Shown here: in pieces, positions 10,857 to 22,729 of the stretch
Layout of the letters: each line of letters starts with the position of its first letter
Position numbering within the stretch: the first letter of the stretch is position 1
NCBI RefSeq assembly: GCF_030272615.1
Contig: NC_081415.1
Coordinates: 505,251,373-505,315,372, forward strand
Direction: 5' to 3'
DNA: 64,000 nt
Source of the DNA: Cryptomeria japonica
Taxonomy: Eukaryota; Streptophyta; Pinopsida; Cupressales; Cupressaceae
Program-made: the position numbers and the translations under genes
Notes under the pieces: model-generated
Seen by the model: the letters and a program-made list of their open reading frames with translations, nothing else
Database searches by the model: none
Told to the model about the DNA's origin: nothing

Positions 10857-11356
10857 GGTGTAATTCAGGTTCATAGACCCAATTTACATAAAGAGGCTAA
10901 GTGTGTCTCAAAGGTGCAGTTCAAGTTTGTAGACCCGAACTGGACATTGAAAAAAGGGAAGGACAAAACTAGGTGTAGTTTGGACCTACAGATGCCAACT
11001 AGACTTGGGTAAAACATATCATTAGTGTAGATCGGATCCATAGGTCTAAACTACACCTAAACAATGCATTTGATGGAGCATGTGTAGGTTGGGTCTATAG
11101 ATCCGAACTACACCAAGACAAGTGCAGTTCGAGTCCCGAACTGCACATTGAAAAATGGGAAGGATAAAACTAGGTGTAGTTTAGTCTTATATATCCGAAC
11201 TACACTTGGGTGAAACATATCATCAATGTAGATCGAATCTGTAGATCCACACTACACCTGAATAGTGCATTTGATGGAACAGGTGTAGGTTGGGTCTATA
11301 AATCCGAACTACACCAAGATAGGTTCAGTTCGAGTCTACAAATCCGAACTACACCA
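10857..11356. repeat. Array of about ten 26-36 bp palindromes in a 201 bp tandem duplication
   Basis: Palindromes built on GTGTAGTTCGG / CCGAACTACAC occur at about 10857-10890, 10913-10946, 10971-11005, 11024-11058, 11081-11114, 11122-11146, 11172-11207, 11225-11259, 11281-11316 and 11321-11356. The one at 11122-11146 has a perfect ten-base stem (GTGCAGTTCG / CGAACTGCAC). Blocks starting at 10946 and 11147, and at 11013 and 11214, are copies 201 bases apart, so most of the array arose by one duplication. Short unrelated spacers such as AAACATATCAT separate them. It encodes no protein I recognise. Confidence 0.85.
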
Positions 11357-11639
11357 AGACAGGTGCACAAGTGCAAAATCAGGTTTAGGACCCAATTTGA
11401 CACCAAAATCAGCAAAGATGAAATAAAACTAACTCCTAAAATGCATTTTTCTAAATCTTTCAAATTGACAACTTGAGACTTCAAATCAAGATGATCTATT
11501 GAGGGCCAAGTCACGAACGGAGACAATGGAATTTTACCTCAATCAATGTGCTGAGAACACATGTGCTACAAATTGGACAAAATTTGAAGGGGTTATCCCA
11601 TAATTTTGAACAAGTTAAAATTGAGGATAACAAATATTT
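11357..11639. other. Short non-coding spacer
   Basis: Nothing recognised. It leads from the palindrome array into an AT-rich block. Confidence 0.3.
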
Positions 11640-12480
11640 TCTATCAAATGTATACTTTTTAAATACTAATACAATGCTATCAAATTTTAATGATAAAAAC
11701 TAAATCATTCTTGCAAAATAGTTAAATGATATTTATTATTTAATTATCTTTCTACTCTTCTCATTAGTTAAATTATTTAATTAATTCATTAATTTCTTCT
11801 TGTCTCCTATAACTAAATTTTTATTTTAATTAGTTAATTAGTTAACTAAGTCTCCTACAATTAAATGAATTCTTTAATTTATTTAATTGTTTAATTTTTG
11901 AAATTAATTTTTTCTAAAATAAATATAATCTTTATTTTATTTATTTATCTCTCATGCACAATTAAATAATTTCTTAATTATCTAATGCTAATTAATTATC
12001 CATTTCCACCTCTCCAACTCCCACTCGCTTTGAGTTCGTCTGATCAATCAATTTCATCTATCTGAATTATGCAATCAGTTAACTTGGAATCATCTCAATT
12101 CTCATCTAAAATTCCTCCCACCTCTTGATCTCAACCATTCATTTATTTTCTCACCTCTTAATCTTGATCATTGATTCTCTCGAGGTTTTCTATAAAAGAG
12201 GCCTTTCTCTCTCATTTTTGCATCCATAATTTGAATCTACACCTATTATGCTAGGTTTCGATTACAACTTTCATTATCATTTCATCATCTTGCTTGCATT
12301 ATCAATCAACCATACTTCATTTATTTATGTCACCTTGTGCTACTATTAATACTGAGAGCAATTATAACAAATTCACAAGATCGTGAACGATAGGATAACA
12401 ATGGATTCAAGCTTATCAATTGTGTGAGGTATAAGTGTTGTTTATTTCATTTGTATGTATTTGATTTAGAGATTCATTGG
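11640..12480 (+). repeat. Decayed Ty3 LTR promoter region, plus strand
   Basis: An AT-rich TTAATTAA block (about 11740-12010) is followed by a CT-rich segment with TTGATCTCAACC-like words, then a TATA box, TTCTATAAAAGAGGCC, at about 12189-12204, and CTTTCTCTCTC. This mirrors the minus-strand LTR at 743-1850. It lies upstream of, and in the same direction as, the Ty3 gag that starts at 20617, so it may be that element's 5' LTR. No primer-binding site was found to prove this. Confidence 0.4.
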
Positions 12481-14106
12481 TGTTGTTGAATGATTTTGTA
12501 GATTCTACGCTTGTGGTTGGGCTATTTAGGATTTACAATAAGTTAAAAATTCAACATACACATTTGTGCACCCTTGATCAGACACTAGTCATTTTTCTAA
12601 CCATTTTGCTTGAGTTTAGAGTGTGTTTAGTAGTTTCAAGTCAGATTTGTGCCTTTGACTTTTAGTTCTTTATTTTCATGAAGTTTTGTTGTGCATTTGT
12701 ATCATCTTTTGATGATTTTGATCACTAGAATTGTGCAATTGCATCTTAGGTCTACACTTTTGCTTTTGGAATTAGGGTTTTAATTTTCAATTTTCTGCAT
12801 TTAGGGTTTATTCAGTATTTTTGCACTTTTTCTCAGTATTGTTATGCTTTTCTCAATATTGTTGTACTTTTGCTTAATATTGTTGTGCATTTTATTTTGT
12901 TAGGTTGTTTGTTTTAAAACTTTCTATTTTTTGTACATAAGCATTTTGTTCCTACGCATTTGCCTTAGGTTAATGTGTGCTTGCTCTAGATTATTGCACA
13001 TCTACTCATTTTATTTGCACATTCATGAGTATACTTACGTTTTACTTTGTGTTTCTCTACTTTTATTTTGAAAATCCAAAAATATTTTTTATTTATTTTT
13101 TCAAATAAGGGTTTTTTTAATTTTCATCTAACCTTGTGAACCAAGTTGTTCAGCTTGTCTATCATGCATCCAAGGATTGTAAGGGAGACTACTAACATAT
13201 TTTTAGGTGCAACATATGTTTGGTAGAAGATTTTGGCTTTTGAAATATTGTGTCTTTAATTTTTAGATTAATTCACATTTGGATTTCTTATGGTTCATGA
13301 ACTTTGTTTGTCATGTCTAGCACACTTTCATGATATGTTGTGTTAACCTAAAGGTGTGTATACATATCCTCTCTCCTCATCTTCTCATGTGATCTTGGGT
13401 GTAAGAGAAATACACACACTTTCCCCTTTTACTTTTTAATAGGTGGTTTGCCTAGGGATTTTATCACTCCAAGGTTCAACCTCAAGCATGTTTCTCAACT
13501 GAGCTATATAAAGGGGGGGAGCAAAATCTATACCCCAAAGAGTGGTTAGCGTCATTTGAATTTGATTTGCAAGACCCTCAATCCATTGAGAATTTTTTGG
13601 TGAGTTGGAGGAGACCCCTTTGATCTCTGGCTACTACAAATGAGCTCTCGGTTCCTAAGAGTTCCCCCATTAGACAAATTTTGTGATTTTAGAGGCCATC
13701 CTTTCAGTATTATTGGATTGGTGTAAGAGATGCAAATCATACCCTGAAGATACTCAATGTATGCACCCTCCCTAAGATATAAATCCCTCACTTACAAGGT
13801 TTCTTTTTTAATCTTCGAGGTAAGAGGAAAGCTCAGCCACTTGCCTATATGTCCATGCCACTAGACCTTTAGCTATTCACTTTGGAATGGTGTTGAGCTT
13901 GGGCCTAGTCCAATAAATGACACACTTGACTTCTAGGTTGTGCTTGTCTTATGAGTGTCTTTTTATGTTATATGAAGCTAGTTTATCCAATCTATCCTTT
14001 AGGCCCCATTTAGGTCCCTCTTTGATGATACCATTTTAGAGTTAGAGTTTAAAGAGTCTAAAAACAACCAAACAAGTATTTTCTATTGTTTGATGTGTCT
14101 TCTTGC
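12481..14106. other. Probable Ty3 leader, no gene seen
   Basis: T-rich, low in coding signal. It contains a good TATA-like sequence (GCTATATAAAGG, about 13503-13514) whose role is unknown. With 19917-20616 it forms the stretch into which chromovirus A inserted, so both may be leader of the plus-strand Ty3 element whose gag begins at 20617. Confidence 0.3.
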
Positions 14107-14111
14107 CATAT

Positions 14112-14402
14112 TGAAGCAGTCACCAGTGAGGAGGGACCTCAAGGAGATCAATCTGGACCGGTCAACAAGAGTAACACAATAGAAACACACAGATATGATG
14201 GAGGCAATGCAAAATAGATAGTTTTATTACATGAAATTTGATTACATCCAACCGGTAACAACCGAGTTACAACATACTCGCACACAGACCTGGTAGAATA
14301 GGTCACAACTGGGACCTTGAATCGAAAGATCTATCTTCTAGGCATAGTCTATCTATTTGATACTCTTATTGATTCTAATTGATTACATTCTAGAGCATGA
14401 TT

Positions 14403-14446
<44 letters not shown>

Positions 14447-14908
14447 ATCCAAAGGATCCAGTCGGACCAAAAGGGATCAAAACCCGAAGAACAAGACCTA
14501 ATTTGCAAAATGAACAAGGTCGGCCTCCGCCAAGAGATCCCTTCTGAAAATCCAAAGGATGAAACTTAGAAGGTTGGCCACATGCCAAGAAACATCTAGG
14601 TCAACACTCCAGGCTCTGCAAGCTTCGAAATGGGTTCTGGTAGATCACCAAAATAGGTCTCAGGCAACCGGTAACAAGAAACTGTCATGGAAACAAATAG
14701 TAATATCTTGTCGGAAAGTGATCCAAATGAGATGCGGTTTGAAAGTAAGAAAGATGATCAATTCATCAAGTAGAATCCAACTCCATAGGATCTGGTGAGC
14801 CAAAACAGGGAGACACGGAAAGGAAAACTGAAACTGCAAATAAAATAGAAAGGAAAAATGTTTTTGGTTGATGCAAGATTGTTGTGAACTGGGGATGCTC
14901 TTGCATCA
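14112..14908 (-). repeat. 3' LTR of chromovirus A
   Basis: Starts TGAAGCAG and ends TTGCATCA on the plus strand, 797 bases. It contains an (AT)19 run at 14407-14444 where the partner LTR has only seven repeats (19416-19429). The sequence just inside its inner edge is not clearly purine-rich, so the polypurine tract is degenerate or unusual. Confidence 0.95.
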
Positions 14909-14989
14909 AACATTTGGGGTTGATGAAAAGTGAGCCTCTCACTTTGTTGGGGTCAGAGGGAAACCAAGGCGATCTACCTCTACCTAAGA

Positions 14990-16022
14990 AATCCAAGATG
15001 AATCTTCAACTGGTATTCTCTCCCACTTCACAAGGTATTCTTTGTACTGAATGTTCTAGGTACTACGCCCAATCCTACTACCCAAAATCTCTTCAATCCG
15101 ATCTGGTTCCTTCCGGGGCAATTGTTTCTCAAGGTCTACAACATTGTCATCACTGAATTCTGGTTCATGGTATTCATGAAGATCTGTAATGTTGAATATA
15201 GGTGAAATACTTACACTATCTGGTAGCTCCACTTCATATGCATTTCCAGAACTGAACTTTCTCAAAATCTTACAAGGTCCAAACTTCTTCATCTTCAACT
15301 TATTATAAGTTCCAACCAGGAATCTCTCTTTTCTCAAATATACCATCACTTCATCGCCAACTTAAAATTCCTTATGTCTCCTCTTCTCATCTGCCTTCTC
15401 CTATATTTGTTGTTCATGTCTTCCAAATGTTGTTTAACCTGAATATGCAATGCTGCCATGTGATCTGCAAAATTTCTTGCTTATGAACTCTTCTGGTCTT
15501 CACTACTAATATCTCTTAATTCTGTTATTCCTCTAGGATGCACTCCGGTAACAATCTCAAAAGGTGTTTTTCTGGTACTTCTATTCACTGAATTGTTATA
15601 GGCAAACTCTGCTTGTGCAAGGATCAAATCCCAACTTTTGGTACTTCTATTCACTGAATTTGGGGCCAAAAGTATTGCTTACTCACCAATGCAATTGTTT
15701 TGTCAATGCCAAAATGTCCAGCTAAACCTCCACTATGTTTCTCTTTTATTAGGTTCTCTCTCATGGAACTCTTAGGTATGCACAACTGAACTCCCTTGAA
15801 TAACATCCCATCCTGAATGAGATAATCCAACCATTTTCTCCTATCAACTATAACCGGTTCTCTAAATGCTTTCCAAGGTTCTGCAAAATCTAGGTCTTCA
15901 TCATACAAGGTCTTCAAATCTTCAAAACCTAATACTATCACTCTCATTTTTGTCAACAAATTCCTTCTCTTGATCAATGCATCAACGACTTTGTTATATT
16001 TCCCATTTATATGCTTCAACAC
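14990..16022 (-). pseudogene. Chromovirus A integrase without catalytic core, with chromodomain
   Basis: The N-terminal zinc-binding part is present (E-K-H-S-G-G-L-A-G-H-F-G, then Y-F-W-P-Q-I at about 15665). The sequence then jumps at about 15661 to S-W-D-L-I-L-A-Q-A-E-F-A-Y-N-N-S, which normally follows the third catalytic residue. The CxxC pair and all three DDE acids are missing, some 150 codons. A 21-base repeat (15574-15594 and 15640-15660) ends at the junction. Downstream are the GPY-like segment (K-F-G-P-C-K-I-L, about 15280) and a chromodomain ending Y-K-E-Y-L-V-K-W-E, then S-S-W-I-S and a stop near 14993; one TAG lies inside the chromodomain. Confidence 0.88.
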
Positions 16023-16034
16023 AAAGGTGTAACT

Positions 16035-17830
16035 CTACAATAATTCTACCCATCTCATATGTCTCTTATTCAACTTACTCTGACTATTCAAATATTGCAA
16101 AGCTTGATAATCTGTATACAACACAAACTCCTTAGGCAACAAGTAGTGTCTCTGTTTCTTCAAGGCTTGAAATATGGCATAAAATTCCTGATCATACACT
16201 GAATATCTCTTACGGGCTTCATTCAATTTCTCACTAAAATATGCTATTGCTCTCCCTTCTTGACTCAAAACTGCTCCTATTGTTGTTCCACTTGCATCAC
16301 AATCCACTTGAAATACCTTATTGAAATCCAATAAAGCTAACACAAGTTGCTCGATTACTTTCTGCTTTAACAATTCAAAACTTTTCTTTGCTCCAGTGGT
16401 CCACTTGAATTCCTTCCGATCTCCTCTCATGGTCTCAGTCATAAATTACAAACTGAACTGAAATTTCTAATAAACTTCCGGTAAAAACTAGCCAATCCAT
16501 GAAATGATCTTACCTCTCCAACGCTTTCCGGTGTAGGCCACTCAATAATGGCTTTCACTTTCTCAAGGTCCATCTTCAAACCATCCTCAGATATCACAAA
16601 GCCCAAATAGACTAACTCATCCTTCATGAAAGTTCACTTCTTGATATTGATCAACAACTTTTCTTCTCTCAACCTCTACAAAACTTGTCTTAACTGCAAC
16701 AAATTCTCCTCTTTTGTTCTACTGAAAATTAGAATGTCATCCAAATACACAATAATAAACTTACCCAAGAATTTTTTTAATACCTCATTCATCACCCTCA
16801 TGAAAGTGCTCGGTGCATTAGTCAATCCAAAAGGCATCACCAACCATTCATATAGTCCTTCATTTGTATTAAATATTGTCTTCCACTCATCACCTTCTCT
16901 GATCCTGATCTGATGATATCCACTCTTCAAATCTATCTTTGTAAAGTATTTTGCTCCACTCAAACAGTCCATTATGTCATCCATCCTAGGCAAAGGAAAT
17001 TGATATTTCACTGTGATCTTGTTTATTGCTCTTGAATCGGTACACATCCTCCATTCTCCATTCTTCTTAAGTGCTAATATTGTTGGTACTGCACAAGGAC
17101 TCAGACTCTCCCTGACCAAATATTTCTTCAACAGCTCTTGCACTTGTCTATTCAATTCTTCATTCTCTATTGGTGTCAACCAGTGTGCATCTTTGTTAGG
17201 CAAAGTAGCTCCGGGAACCAAGTCCATGCAATGACTAATACTTCTAACAGGTGGCAATCCATCAGGTACATTATCTGAAATGATGTCCTCATATTCTATC
17301 AACAAATCTCTTATCTCTTTTGGGTGTTCTCCTTCCGGTTCCGATCTCTCACTCTTCTTAGGAATTAAGGAAAAACACACATTCTCATGTCTCAGTCCAT
17401 CCATGAATTTCCTTCCATCTACTAAACAGATTTTGGCATTCGTAAAGACTTCATTCTTCAAAGGAACCTCTAAAGGTAACAAGGTTTGCTTCATCCCATT
17501 GGCCACAATAGTGTATGTATTCTTCCTTCCATCATGTATTGCCTATCTATCAAACTGCCAAGGTCTTCCCAACAAAAGATGACAAATATCCATAGGCATA
17601 ATATCACACAAAACTTCATCATGATAATTCCCAAATTTTAATTTCACCAAACATTGTTCACTTACTAACAACTTATGTTCATCCTGAATCCATGCTATCT
17701 AATAAGGCTTAGGGTGTTTCAATCTTTCCAATTTCAACTTATTCACCATCTCTTCTTAAATAAGATTATCTGAACTACCACTATCCATAACAACTTTATA
17801 ATACTTGTCGGATACCTTACATCTGGTCTT
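16035..17830 (-). pseudogene. Chromovirus A protease, reverse transcriptase and RNase H, broken
   Basis: Protease shows its active site M-D-S-G-S-S-D-N at about 17770-17790. RT is largely open at 16676-17506 with [11 protein letters not shown] and the catalytic Y-L-D-D at 16736-16747. A stop just after it precedes the connection region (16439-16627, S-F-H-G-L-A-S-F-Y-R-K-F). RNase H (16035-16442) keeps V-D-C-D-A-S, Y-D-Q-E-F-Y-A and Y-T-D-Y-Q-A-L, that is, its acidic residues, but is in a different frame from RT. The catalytic residues are therefore better kept than the reading frame. Confidence 0.9.
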
Positions 17831-17899
17831 GAACAGGTTCTTCCTTTGCAAGGGTTCTTCATCTCCTCTGGTATGATAAAAAATCTCTCCTCATCATCA

Positions 17900-19012
17900 G
17901 CAGTTCTCCATCTTCCGGTTTATTGTCTGATCCGGTGGGGTTTTCTTCCACCATTGTTGCTCTTCTGGTAGCCTATGTCTTCTTACACTCAAATGCACGG
18001 TGTCCTTCTCCTCCACACTTAAAGAAAGTTCCTCTAAATGTCCTCTTGTCTTGTCTTCCAAAGTTCTCATTTCAATACCATCTGGTTCTCTCCTCCAGTA
18101 GAAATTTATATCATCCCTCCGGTATGAATTACCTTCTTTGCTCACTTCCTTGTCCTTGTTCTGATCTGTATCGATTCCACTTCCTCTGGTATATCCTCTT
18201 CCTCCTTGAAATATTCCTTCGGTAAACCTTCCACCTCTACCTCTCTGTCTCTACTCATGCCTTTTATTCAATTTCTCTTCAGCCTTTAATGCATACTAGT
18301 AAGCCTCTTCAACACTCTCCAATTTTATCATACTGAGTTCATCTTGTATAGACATTCGTAATCCGTTCAAATATCTTGCAATTTATTCAACTTCATCATC
18401 AACATGTCCAGATCCGATGTTCAATTTATAAAATGCTTCAATGTACTCCTTCACACTAGATTTCTTCTATCTTAGGTTCTGCAACTTCCAGAACAAATCC
18501 ACTTGATAATTTGTTGGGAAAAAATTTGATTTTAACTTAGCAATCATTTGATCCCATGTCTTAATCTTTTCTTTACCTCTTCTTTGTCTATAAACTTGCA
18601 AATCCTCCCACCAAAGAGATGCATGACCTTTCAACCAGGTACGGGCATATTTCACCTTCCTCTCTTCTGTAGTGTTTTCAAAATCAAAATACTTCTCCAT
18701 CTCCGAGATCCAATCTATCAATTCATCTGAATCTAACTTCCCATCATATTCTAGTGGGGTAAAATGAGGTTTAGTGTTTGCCCTACTCAAAACCCTTAAA
18801 AACCTTTCTTCATCTGGGTCAACCATCGATAGGCTCACTTGTTTTGTCAGGACTTCTTCTTCTCCATCTTCACTCACATCTTCAATATGTCAGCCTCTTC
18901 TCTGGGTTGTCTCCATGGCTTCTAATCGGGCTTCTATTCCTTGCAACATCTCCATCACAGCAGGGTATGCATTCCCACACGCTCCACCATTCCTAGTTCC
19001 TCTTCGTGCCAT
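17900..19012 (-). pseudogene. Chromovirus A gag (capsid and nucleocapsid), broken
   Basis: Gag forms the cytoplasmic virus-like particle. The chosen start at 19012 gives M-A-R-R-G-T-R-N and leads in frame to the capsid core, where W-L-K-G-H-A-S-L-W-W and F-F-P-T-N-Y are typical of chromovirus gag. A TGA interrupts the frame near 18890, with more stops after 18467. The single zinc knuckle (about 17984-18025) lies in a shifted frame as F-K-C-G-G-E-G-H-R-A-F-E-C; its first Cys has become Phe. Thus at least two frameshifts and a lost zinc ligand separate it from a working protein. Confidence 0.85.
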
Positions 19013-19104
19013 AGATTCATGATAGCCCTCTGCAATTGTAAGTCAGATCCGCAATCCGCCACCCTACAACAAAATTCAAGACACACAACCTTTGGAATGA
19101 AACT

Positions 19105-19120
19105 TCGCTCTAATACCACT
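19105..19120 (-). other. Primer-binding site of chromovirus A (initiator tRNA-Met type)
   Basis: Read on the minus strand just after the 5' LTR: AGTGGTATTAGAGC. The usual site complementary to the 3' end of initiator tRNA-Met is TGGTATCAGAGC, so one C-to-T change is present. Confidence 0.85.
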
Positions 19121-19911
19121 TGAAGCAGTCACCGGTGAGGAGGGACCTCAAGGAGATCAATCTGGACCTGTCAGCAAGAGTAACACAATGGAAACACACA
19201 GATATGATGGAGGCAATACATAATAGATAGTTTTATTGCATGAAATTTGATTACATCCAATCAGTAACAACTGGGTTACAACATACTAGCACACAAGCTT
19301 GGTAGGATAGGTCACAATCGGGACCTTGAATCGAAAGATCTATCTTCTAGGCATAGTTTATCTATCTGATACTCTAATTGATTATAATTGATTACATTCT
19401 AGAGCGTGATTATAAATATATATATATATCAATCCAAAGGATCTAGTCGGCCCAAAAGGGATCAAAACCCGAAGAACAAGACCTAACATGCAAAATGAAC
19501 AAGGTCGGCCTCCGCCAAGAGATTCCTCTAGAAAATACAAAGGATGAAACTTACAAGGTCGGCCACATGCCAAGAAACATAAAGATCAATGCTCAAGGCT
19601 CTGCAAGCTTCAAAATGGGTTCTAATTGATCACCAAAATATGTATCAGGCAACCGGTAACAAAGGAAAAACTGGTAACAAGAAACTGTCATGGAAACTGA
19701 TACCAATATCTTGTCAGAAAATGTTCCAAATGAGATGCAGTTTGAAATAAAGAAAGATGATCAAGTCTTCAAGTAGAATCCAACTCCATAGGATCCGATG
19801 AGCAAAAACCGGGACACACAGAAAGGAAAACTGAAACTGCAAACAAAACAGAAAGGAAAAATGTTTTTGGTTGATGCAAGATTCCTGTGAACCGGGGATG
19901 CCCTTGCATCA
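19121..19911 (-). repeat. 5' LTR of chromovirus A
   Basis: 791 bases, starting TGAAGCAG and ending TTGCATCA on the plus strand. It is followed by the CATAT target duplicate and, on its inner side, by the primer-binding site. It matches 14112-14908 along its whole length. Confidence 0.95.
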
Positions 19912-19916
19912 CATAT

Positions 19917-20616
19917 TTATCGCACAAACAAATTAGATTTTGATGAAAACATTCAGATTTTAGGAAAAATCGGCAAATTGTATCCTTTCTATGCATCTGC
20001 ATGGTATCCTATGCATTTGAGATTTCTTCCTACACTTTTGATCTGTATACTTGTGCTTTTGAGACATATTCATATGCATTTTATTTGTATGTCTTCACTT
20101 TTGACATCTATTCATGTGCATTTGCTTCCAGAGAGTTTCTGATAGGTCTATGGCTTTCAAAATCTTAAACAATTAGGCTATCTAAATTTTCAATCTTTCA
20201 CAATGACTTAAATTGCTTCATTATCAGCCATCCATAGGGTCTTTTTCAAAAAGTTATCTTTGGTCCTCTTGGTCTTATTTTGCATCTTGACATCACTAGG
20301 TGGTCTTCATTGCTTAGGATCTATCATCCCTGAGTGGGAGATCATTTGATTCCTCGAGTAGGGATGTCTTGATTCAGGGTTCATCATCCCCTTGTTAGTC
20401 AGTTCCTCCGTAGATTATCAACTTGTGGCTATCTATCATAGTCTAAGATTAGCTTTGTCATCACTTCATCGTATCCCAAGACCCTAGAGCAGATTTTTAT
20501 CATTTTTTATCACCAAGCATTCATCCAATATTTTCCACCATGTTGTCAATTTAGAGTCACCACATCCTCTTAAATCACTTTCATCCACATCACTAGGATT
20601 ATAACACCATTTTTCC
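19917..20616 (+). other. Probable leader of the plus-strand Ty3 element
   Basis: Non-coding. Sits between the insertion point of chromovirus A and the gag ATG at 20617, and is rich in TCATC words. No splice or promoter signal could be assigned. Confidence 0.35.
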
Positions 20617-22142
20617 ATGGTGCAAACCAAAGCCTAAAAACAAAGAGAAACGGATCAAAACCAAGACCTTAATGATCTTTTTGGTGATAAGTCCCTTAGG
20701 AAAAATGTGTCCCCATATAATGATGATCCAAAACAAGAAGAAATTAATGAGGCATTGGATTTCAATAAACTCCTTACATCAGTGTTGAAATTAGATCCAA
20801 ATCACTACTTCTTGATACTTGCCCAACAAGAGTCTAAGATACCCTTTGATTTTTAGGTGTCATAAGTTAAGGATACCAACAATACAAGTGATATTAGTGC
20901 TAGTGGACAAACATTTGTGTGTATTCTTGTACCTGATTCACCATCATCTCTCTTACAAAATACTACCTTGGGACATATTAACATTACACCAAGCTAACAA
21001 GAACAAGAGCCCATTATCCAACAAGTCAACCAAGGCCCTCAAATACATACACAACAAAATACCCAAGGATAATATCATGCTAATACTTTAAACATGGGGG
21101 GGGGAACCTATAACATCAATCAAATTAATGGCTGGAATATAGGCTCTCAATATCAACAAATTCCCAATTCCCTAAAAAAATATCAGATTCCTAACCAACA
21201 AAATTCCAATACCTTTCCACAACTAAACATGAGAATAAATCAAGGGAATTTATTACAACCACTAGACGTTTTGACATAGCAAATTTAGGCCCTCGAACAA
21301 CAAATTGTCAACATGCAATCCGAGGTCTACACCAAAAGATATAAATTGGAGGACATTTGTTCTTATCCTTTTGATAGGACCATACCAATGCCACCTTTTT
21401 CCCCAAATTTTGAGGTACCCAAATTTGACAAACACAAGGGGAAGGGTGACCCTAAAGACCACATTAGATAGTTCTATATGATTTTCTTAGAGGTGATTCG
21501 TAATTAGACTTATCTTATGTGCATCTTCTCATGTGATCTAGGGGTACAAGCCATGGAATGGTTCTCACGATTACCCCCTAGGATCAAAACTCTCAATGAG
21601 CTAGCATCAAAGTTCATAACACACTTTTCTTGTAATATCGAGCATGAAACCTCCATGACTATCCTATGCAATACCAAACAAAGGAATGGAGAGTCATTTT
21701 CATCCTTTTTACAAAGATGGAGGCGATTAGCCAATATATGTCCTTGTCATATCCTTTAAAAATAATTGGTTGAGATATTTGTGCAAAATGTGAACCCAAA
21801 GATAGGATTGCAACTTCAAGTCCAATGTTTATAGAATTTTGAACAAGTCATAGAAAAGGACCAATCATTGAAAGACTTCTCCTCAATAAAGGGATTATCA
21901 AGATCTACAAGGACACTAAAGACAACAATGGCTCTAGAAAACTGAGTTTTTGGCCCAAAAACAAAAATATTGTCAACATTGAGGTTGTAGATGCAAACGC
22001 AATTAGAAAATGTTGATTTTCTCAAGACCTAATGCTTCAAACAATCAAGTCAATTGCCAAAGATAAACATAAAAACCTACAAATCAATCATGAAGAAAGT
22101 ATACACCTTTGGAAGAATCGATGGAATCAACCTTGAAGAAAC
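20617..22142 (+). pseudogene. Ty3 (Tat-like) gag, N-terminal and capsid part, decayed
   Basis: The start ATG at 20617 opens a frame that can be followed for about 500 codons through many stops. The Gln- and Asn-rich N-terminal half leads to the capsid core at about 21400-21760: P-K-F-D-K-H-K-G-K-G-D-P, then A-M-E-W-F-S-R-L-P, E-L-A-S-K-F-I, and N-G-E-S-F-S-S-F-L-Q-R-W-R. This is the retrotransposon gag domain of Tat/Athila-type elements. Most stops are TAG or TAA where Gln is expected. A frameshift lies near 22100. The gag is cut at 22142 by element B and resumes at 26305. Confidence 0.85.
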
Positions 22143-22729
22143 TATTAGAGCATATTTATCTATTAGTTGTTTTTTTACAACTAGTTATGCTTTTTTGCTG
22201 AAGTTCACTAAGGAGTGCCTATTTTAGTCGTGCACCTAGTTTAGCTTTTATGCATCTAGTTTAGCTAGAGTTGAGCTATATTTAGCTCCTCGTGCTTGCA
22301 CTTTATTTCTCCTAAATTTATCCCTATGGTTTCTTTATAAGAACCTCATTGTACAATTGTAACTCATCCTATAATTTTGTACTCTTTTATTTTGATTAAT
22401 ATATCATTCAATTGTGTAGCTCTCGTTTGTGGAAGGTGTTTTTGTTTGTTGTTTGATCTTGCAGGCTTGTGTTGCAATATTTTGTGATCCACTTTGCATT
22501 TCTTTAGTTCTTCTAATTTTAGGATTAGGGTATATCTTACTATCTATAAAGAAATTATTTCATTCATTGTAATTGTGCCTCCAATATTGTACCTTTGATA
22601 TTGAATCTTCAATTATTTTGTGCAATAATAAAAAATTATTTGGTTGTTATAGAGCATACAATATTTGTTTGATACTTTTTTTGCTTGTAGATGATTCTTG
22701 GCTCATTTGGTTGATCATCAACTCCTACA
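22143..22729 (+). repeat. 5' LTR of element B
   Basis: 587 bases, beginning TATTAGAGC (TG mutated to TA) and ending CTCCTACA directly before the primer-binding site. The first 350 or so bases match the right LTR. Confidence 0.8.

Larger units (their letters stand above)
14112..19911 (-). mobile_element. Chromovirus A: Ty3/gypsy element with both LTRs, defective
   Basis: A 5.8 kb element with terminal TG...CA LTRs (14112-14908 and 19121-19911) and a perfect five-base target duplication CATAT at 14107-14111 and 19912-19916. The minus-strand order is primer-binding site, gag, protease, RT, RNase H, integrase, chromodomain, which is the chromovirus branch of Ty3 elements. All genes carry stops or frameshifts and the integrase catalytic core is missing, so this copy cannot move by itself. 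The two LTRs are similar but visibly diverged. Confidence 0.95.

Noticed and set aside
10857-11356. CRISPR-like array
   Set aside because: Plant context, repeats and spacers of irregular length, and related palindromes in place of identical direct repeats.
13503-13514. TATA box GCTATATAAAGG as a host promoter
   Set aside because: No transcript-like ORF follows within the window before chromovirus A; may belong to an eroded LTR.
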